Source: an uncultured Clostridia bacterium (lineage in GTDB: Bacteria; Bacillota; Clostridia; Lachnospirales; Lachnospiraceae). From it: a stretch of 16,177 bases of DNA. Every line of letters begins with the position of its first letter. The first letter of the stretch is position 1. Positions 12,919 through 16,177 of this stretch are shown piece after piece. Under the pieces are notes generated by a model. The model ran no database searches, was not told the origin of the DNA, and worked only from the letters and a program-made list of their open reading frames with translations. The position numbers and the translations under genes were made by a program. The stretch covers positions 1 to 16,177 of the forward strand of contig CALZBV010000029.1 in NCBI GenBank assembly GCA_945622055.1, written 5' to 3'.

Positions 12919-15459
12919 GTGAAGAAATTAGCAAAGATCTTGATGTTCCTCCTGATGGCCGGCACCCTGATGGGCTGCGAAAAGACCGAGGACGTAAAAG
13001 ATATTGAAATCCGGGAGCATCTGGAAGGTGCCTATAAGGACATGGAGGTAAAGCTGGAAAACGATCAGCTGCTTCTTGAGATGGATCCGGAGACCACGCT
13101 GTTTACGGTTACGGATAAGAAGACCGGCGCTGTCTGGTATTCTTCCGCACATGATGCAGCAAGCGATGGTGCAGCAGATGCTACCAGTAAAAAGCAGCTG
13201 CAGTCCAACATCCTGATAAAGTATGTAACGGACACGAATACACAGCCGGTTTTGAACAGCTTTGAGCACAGTGTAGAGAACCGTTACTACACAATTGATC
13301 AGTCAGACGATGAAATTTGTGTATACTACACGATTGGACGTATTCAGAAGACATATTACCTTCCGCTTGCAGTTCCGGAGGAACGCTACAGAGAGTACTA
13401 TGATAAGATGGAACGCAGCAAGCAGAAAAAGCTGGACGATGCATATCGTGTCATCGACTGGAACGCACTTCTTCCGAACGATGATAAGTCAGAGTTGCTT
13501 TCCTTGTATCCGGATGTTGAAACGGTTAAGGTTGTTGTGATGCGAGAGGCAACCAAACCGTTCCGCAGAGAGCAGATTCAGGAGTGGTTTGCAGAAGTAG
13601 GCTATACTCCGGAGGATTACGTTAAGGACCTTGAGTATTATGCAAATGCTACGAAGTCGGATGCACCGCAGGTTAACCTGACGATGAAGCTCAGACTGGA
13701 CGGCGGACGTCTCGTGGTTGAGGTTCCGAACGAGGAGATTGAGTACAAGGCTGCTTACCCAATTGCAAACCTTATGGTTCTTCCGTTCTTCGGAAGCGGC
13801 AACAAGGAGGACGAGGGCTATCTGTTTGTTCCGGAAGGCTCCGGTGCAGTCATCAACTTCAACAACGGTAAGACGAACCAGCAATCCTATTACGCACAGA
13901 CGTATGGTTATGACTATGGTAACAAGATTGACGTTATGGTTGATGAGACCAGAGTTGCATTCCCGGTATTCGGTATTGCAAACAACGGAAATTCCTTTGT
14001 CTGTGTAGTGGATGAGCATACTGCTACCTCTACGATTCAGGCAGATATTTCCGGAAAGAAGCACAGCTACAATTACGTATTTGCATCCTATGACATGATT
14101 CATGGTAGTAAGATGGATATCTCCGGTAAATCCGATAAGGTCGTAATGGCCTTTGAAAAGGGTCTTCCGGGCGGAAGCGTTAAGCAGATTTATACCTTCC
14201 TTGAGGGTACGGATTATGTTGATATGGCTACCACGTATCGTGATTACCTGATGACAAAGTATCCGGAGTTAACAAAGAACACGGAGACAGAGCTTCCGGT
14301 TGCTGTCGAATTTCTTGCAGCAATTGAGCGTGTAAAGCAGATTGCAGGTGTTCCGGTAAAGCGTCCGGATGTTCTTACTTCCTTTAAGGATGCGAAGACG
14401 ATTCTTGAGGAGTTAACCGGTGCAGGCTTTACGAACCTTTCCGTTCGATACACCGGCTGGCTGAACGGCGGACTTGAGCACTCCGTTCCGAACAAGATTA
14501 AGCTTGTCAGTGGCATGGGTGGAAATAGTGCATTGAATGACCTTGTATCCTATGCAAAGAGCAACGGCATTGACCTCTATCTGAGCGGTCATGTGGAGAA
14601 TGCATATGACAGTAATATTTTTGACGGCTATCTTCAGTCCCGTGACGTTGCGAAGTATTTAAGCCGTGAGGTTGTTGAAATCCCGACCTTCTCCTTCATT
14701 TACTATTCAGATGTAAATGAGAGCAGAGCACAGCATCATTTCCTGCTTCGTCCTTCGGTTTGTGTAAGCTTAATGCAGAGCATGGCTGATTTTGCGAAGA
14801 AGACCGGAACCGGTGTTGGCTTTGAGGATATCGGATATCTCTTAAGCGGTGATTACAACCTGAAGAGAACGACGGTAAGAGAGACGGCACTTTCGATGCA
14901 GACAGAACAGCTTGCAAAGATTAAGTCTGAGGGAACTCCGGTTATGTTAACGGCCGGTAACCAGTATGTACTTCCATATGCAGATATCATTACGGATATG
15001 GATCTGGAAGGAAAGTACTACAACTTGATTGATTACCAGATTCCGTTCTATCAGATTGCGATTCACGGTCTTACGAGTTACACCGGTGGAGCACTGAACC
15101 TTAGCGGAGACCCGTCCGAGGTTATCTTAAAGAGTGCAGAGTGCGGTGCAGGACTCAACTTTACGTTCATGTCTGAGTCTGCAGATGTACTTCAGGACAC
15201 GGAATACATGGAGTTCTTCGGTGCTGATTACAACCAGTGGAAGGGAATTGCCACGAACTACTACACCCGTTACAAGAAGGAAATGGCAGGTTTAAACAAC
15301 CAGCTCATTACCAATCATGAGCGCATTACCGATAAGGTAACTGCAACGACTTATGAAAACGGAACAGTTGTTTATGTAAACTATGGTCTTACGGATTACA
15401 GTGATGGTGGTATCACCGTTTCCGCAAGAGATTATCTGGTAGAAAGGGGTGGAAACTAA
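12919..15459 (+). CDS. Large surface lipoprotein, probable DUF5696 family
   Basis: From the GTG at 12919 this is an 846-residue lipoprotein. It has basic residues, a hydrophobic stretch and the lipobox LMGC with the lipidated cysteine at residue 20, then ~45 linker residues. The N-terminal half is beta-rich and opens with LLLEMDPETTLFTVTDKKTG, ending in VWYSS, a pattern seen in the supersandwich domains of several glycosidases. From about 463 onward the sequence alternates strands and helices (FTNLSVRYTGWLNGG, NGIDLYLSGHVENAYDS, TGVGFEDIGYLLSGDYN, GTPVMLTAGNQYVLP), resembling a TIM barrel with E636/D637 as notable acids. The final 60 residues form a small beta domain. I believe this is the family named DUF5696, found beside similar importers in Paenibacillus and Lachnospiraceae; that recollection is not verified. 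A surface glycoside hydrolase or glycan-binding role is inferred. The next permease starts one base after its stop. Confidence 0.85.
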   Translation: MKKLAKILMFLLMAGTLMGCEKTEDVKDIEIREHLEGAYKDMEVKLENDQLLLEMDPETTLFTVTDKKTGAVWYSSAHDAASDGAADATSKKQLQSNILIKYVTDTNTQPVLNSFEHSVENRYYTIDQSDDEICVYYTIGRIQKTYYLPLAVPEERYREYYDKMERSKQKKLDDAYRVIDWNALLPNDDKSELLSLYPDVETVKVVVMREATKPFRREQIQEWFAEVGYTPEDYVKDLEYYANATKSDAPQVNLTMKLRLDGGRLVVEVPNEEIEYKAAYPIANLMVLPFFGSGNKEDEGYLFVPEGSGAVINFNNGKTNQQSYYAQTYGYDYGNKIDVMVDETRVAFPVFGIANNGNSFVCVVDEHTATSTIQADISGKKHSYNYVFASYDMIHGSKMDISGKSDKVVMAFEKGLPGGSVKQIYTFLEGTDYVDMATTYRDYLMTKYPELTKNTETELPVAVEFLAAIERVKQIAGVPVKRPDVLTSFKDAKTILEELTGAGFTNLSVRYTGWLNGGLEHSVPNKIKLVSGMGGNSALNDLVSYAKSNGIDLYLSGHVENAYDSNIFDGYLQSRDVAKYLSREVVEIPTFSFIYYSDVNESRAQHHFLLRPSVCVSLMQSMADFAKKTGTGVGFEDIGYLLSGDYNLKRTTVRETALSMQTEQLAKIKSEGTPVMLTAGNQYVLPYADIITDMDLEGKYYNLIDYQIPFYQIAIHGLTSYTGGALNLSGDPSEVILKSAECGAGLNFTFMSESADVLQDTEYMEFFGADYNQWKGIATNYYTRYKKEMAGLNNQLITNHERITDKVTATTYENGTVVYVNYGLTDYSDGGITVSARDYLVERGGN

Positions 15460-16177
15460 ATGAAGGAAAAGCATAAGAAAGCAAGAAATCTGCGTGCGCG
15501 TAATGCAATCACGGGTTATCTGTTTATCTCCCCGTTCATTATCGGTTTTTTGGTATTCTTATTAAAGCCGATGTTCGAGTCCTTTCAAATGAGTCTCTGT
15601 AATGTAAAGATTGCAGCCCAGGAGATTCCTGGTGCCAAGGGCTTTACGTTGGAATTCATTAAGGCTTGGGATAAGTCAAATAACTATTACAATGCGTTTT
15701 TAGTTAACCCGGATTTCAAGAACCGTCTTGTTACTTCCCTGAAGGATATGTCAATTCAGGTTCCGGCAATCCTCGTATTCAGTTTCTTTATTGCATTGAT
15801 TCTGAATCAGGAATTCAAGGGAAGAGGCTTTGTCCGTGCGATTTTCTTCCTTCCGGTAATTCTCTCCTCCGGTGTAATTCTCGGACTTGAGTACAACAAC
15901 AGCCTTATGGCAAGCATGAAGGAGGTTATTAAGGAATCCGGTGACGGTGTAAGCATCACCGCAGCACTTGAGACACTCCTTAAAACAACCGGTGTCGGTG
16001 GACGAATTCTTGAACCGGTATTCAAAATAATCGATAGTGTGTATGATATCGCACTTGCATCCGGTATCCAGATTATTATCTTTATTTCCGGACTGCAGAC
16101 AGTTTCACCGAGTATGTACGAGGCAGCTAAGATAGAAGGCTGTACTGCATGGGAGAGCTTCTGGAAGATTACCTTCC
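15460..16177 (+). CDS. Second MalF-type ABC sugar permease (3' end beyond window)
   Basis: The frame is open from the ATG at 15460 to the window edge (239 codons). The ATG directly follows the TAA of the preceding gene; an AAAGGGGTGG stretch at 15443-15452 serves as ribosome binding site. The N-terminus is basic and followed by a helix GYLFISPFIIGFLVFLLKP (about 19-37). The EAA loop EAAKIEGCTAWESFWKITF begins at E221, so only the last membrane helices are missing. Between the conserved FFLPVILSSGVILGLEY and the next helix there is a loop of about 55-60 mostly polar, helical residues, longer than in the first MalF-type permease of this operon. This is a second, divergent MalF-type subunit, and a second MalG-type partner is expected just past the window. 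Whether it forms its own importer or replaces the first is open. Confidence 0.92.
   Translation, partial: MKEKHKKARNLRARNAITGYLFISPFIIGFLVFLLKPMFESFQMSLCNVKIAAQEIPGAKGFTLEFIKAWDKSNNYYNAFLVNPDFKNRLVTSLKDMSIQVPAILVFSFFIALILNQEFKGRGFVRAIFFLPVILSSGVILGLEYNNSLMASMKEVIKESGDGVSITAALETLLKTTGVGGRILEPVFKIIDSVYDIALASGIQIIIFISGLQTVSPSMYEAAKIEGCTAWESFWKITF

Noticed and set aside
1..16177. tRNA or rRNA genes, CRISPR arrays, insertion sequences or phage genes
   Set aside because: None was seen; the coding sequence is continuous, with no terminal repeats, transposase or integrase motifs, and no regularly spaced repeats.

Overview
The window looks like part of a carbohydrate-utilisation region of an anaerobic Gram-positive gut or rumen bacterium, most likely a Lachnospiraceae member (Roseburia/Butyrivibrio-like). 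The inference rests on strong AAAGGAGG-type ribosome binding sites, a lipoprotein signal, sugar ABC importers of the Firmicutes type without a local ATPase, and the gene families present. Taxonomy is inferred; there is no rRNA or other marker. Every gene but one is on the + strand.

Region 1 (1-4320) is the end of a xylan/glucuronoxylan catabolic operon. It holds a 5'-truncated GH67 alpha-glucuronidase, mannonate dehydratase (uxuA) and a GH43 beta-xylosidase/arabinofuranosidase. The visible parts lack export signals, so they probably act in the cytoplasm on imported (methyl)glucuronate-decorated xylo-oligosaccharides. GH67 removes the uronic acid, UxuA serves the glucuronate branch after isomerisation and reduction by genes not in the window, and GH43 trims xylose or arabinose. 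A 19-bp inverted repeat closes the operon and also faces the convergent regulator gene.

Region 2 (4392-5942) holds a minus-strand AraC-family regulator with an N-terminal cupin sensor, then a 564-bp divergent control region. That region carries three copies of a GAATAGCAAT box: two direct copies 22 bp apart next to a -10 box, and one inverted copy about 170 bp upstream. This resembles the araI1/araI2/araO2 layout of the E. coli araBAD promoter. It also contains a second promoter-like element, a 19-bp palindrome, and a leader predicted to fold into three consecutive stems just before the first gene of the next operon.

Region 3 (5943-16177, running off the end) is a seven-gene operon with very short gaps or overlaps. 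It encodes a 974-residue membrane-anchored solute-binding protein with two repeated N-terminal sandwich modules, a MalF-type and a MalG-type permease, a secreted NHL-propeller/TPR protein with a C-terminal membrane anchor, a Yip1-like membrane protein, an 846-residue lipoprotein of what I believe is the DUF5696 family, and a second MalF-type permease cut by the window edge. No ATPase is visible, so a shared MsmX/MsmK-type ATPase encoded elsewhere is expected. This extended importer, with three uncharacterised surface or membrane partners, is the most novel part of the window. My working hypothesis is a surface complex that binds, and perhaps processes, a large plant-derived oligosaccharide before import. 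The substrate is not proven; proximity to GH67/UxuA/GH43 suggests glucuronoxylan or arabinoxylan fragments.
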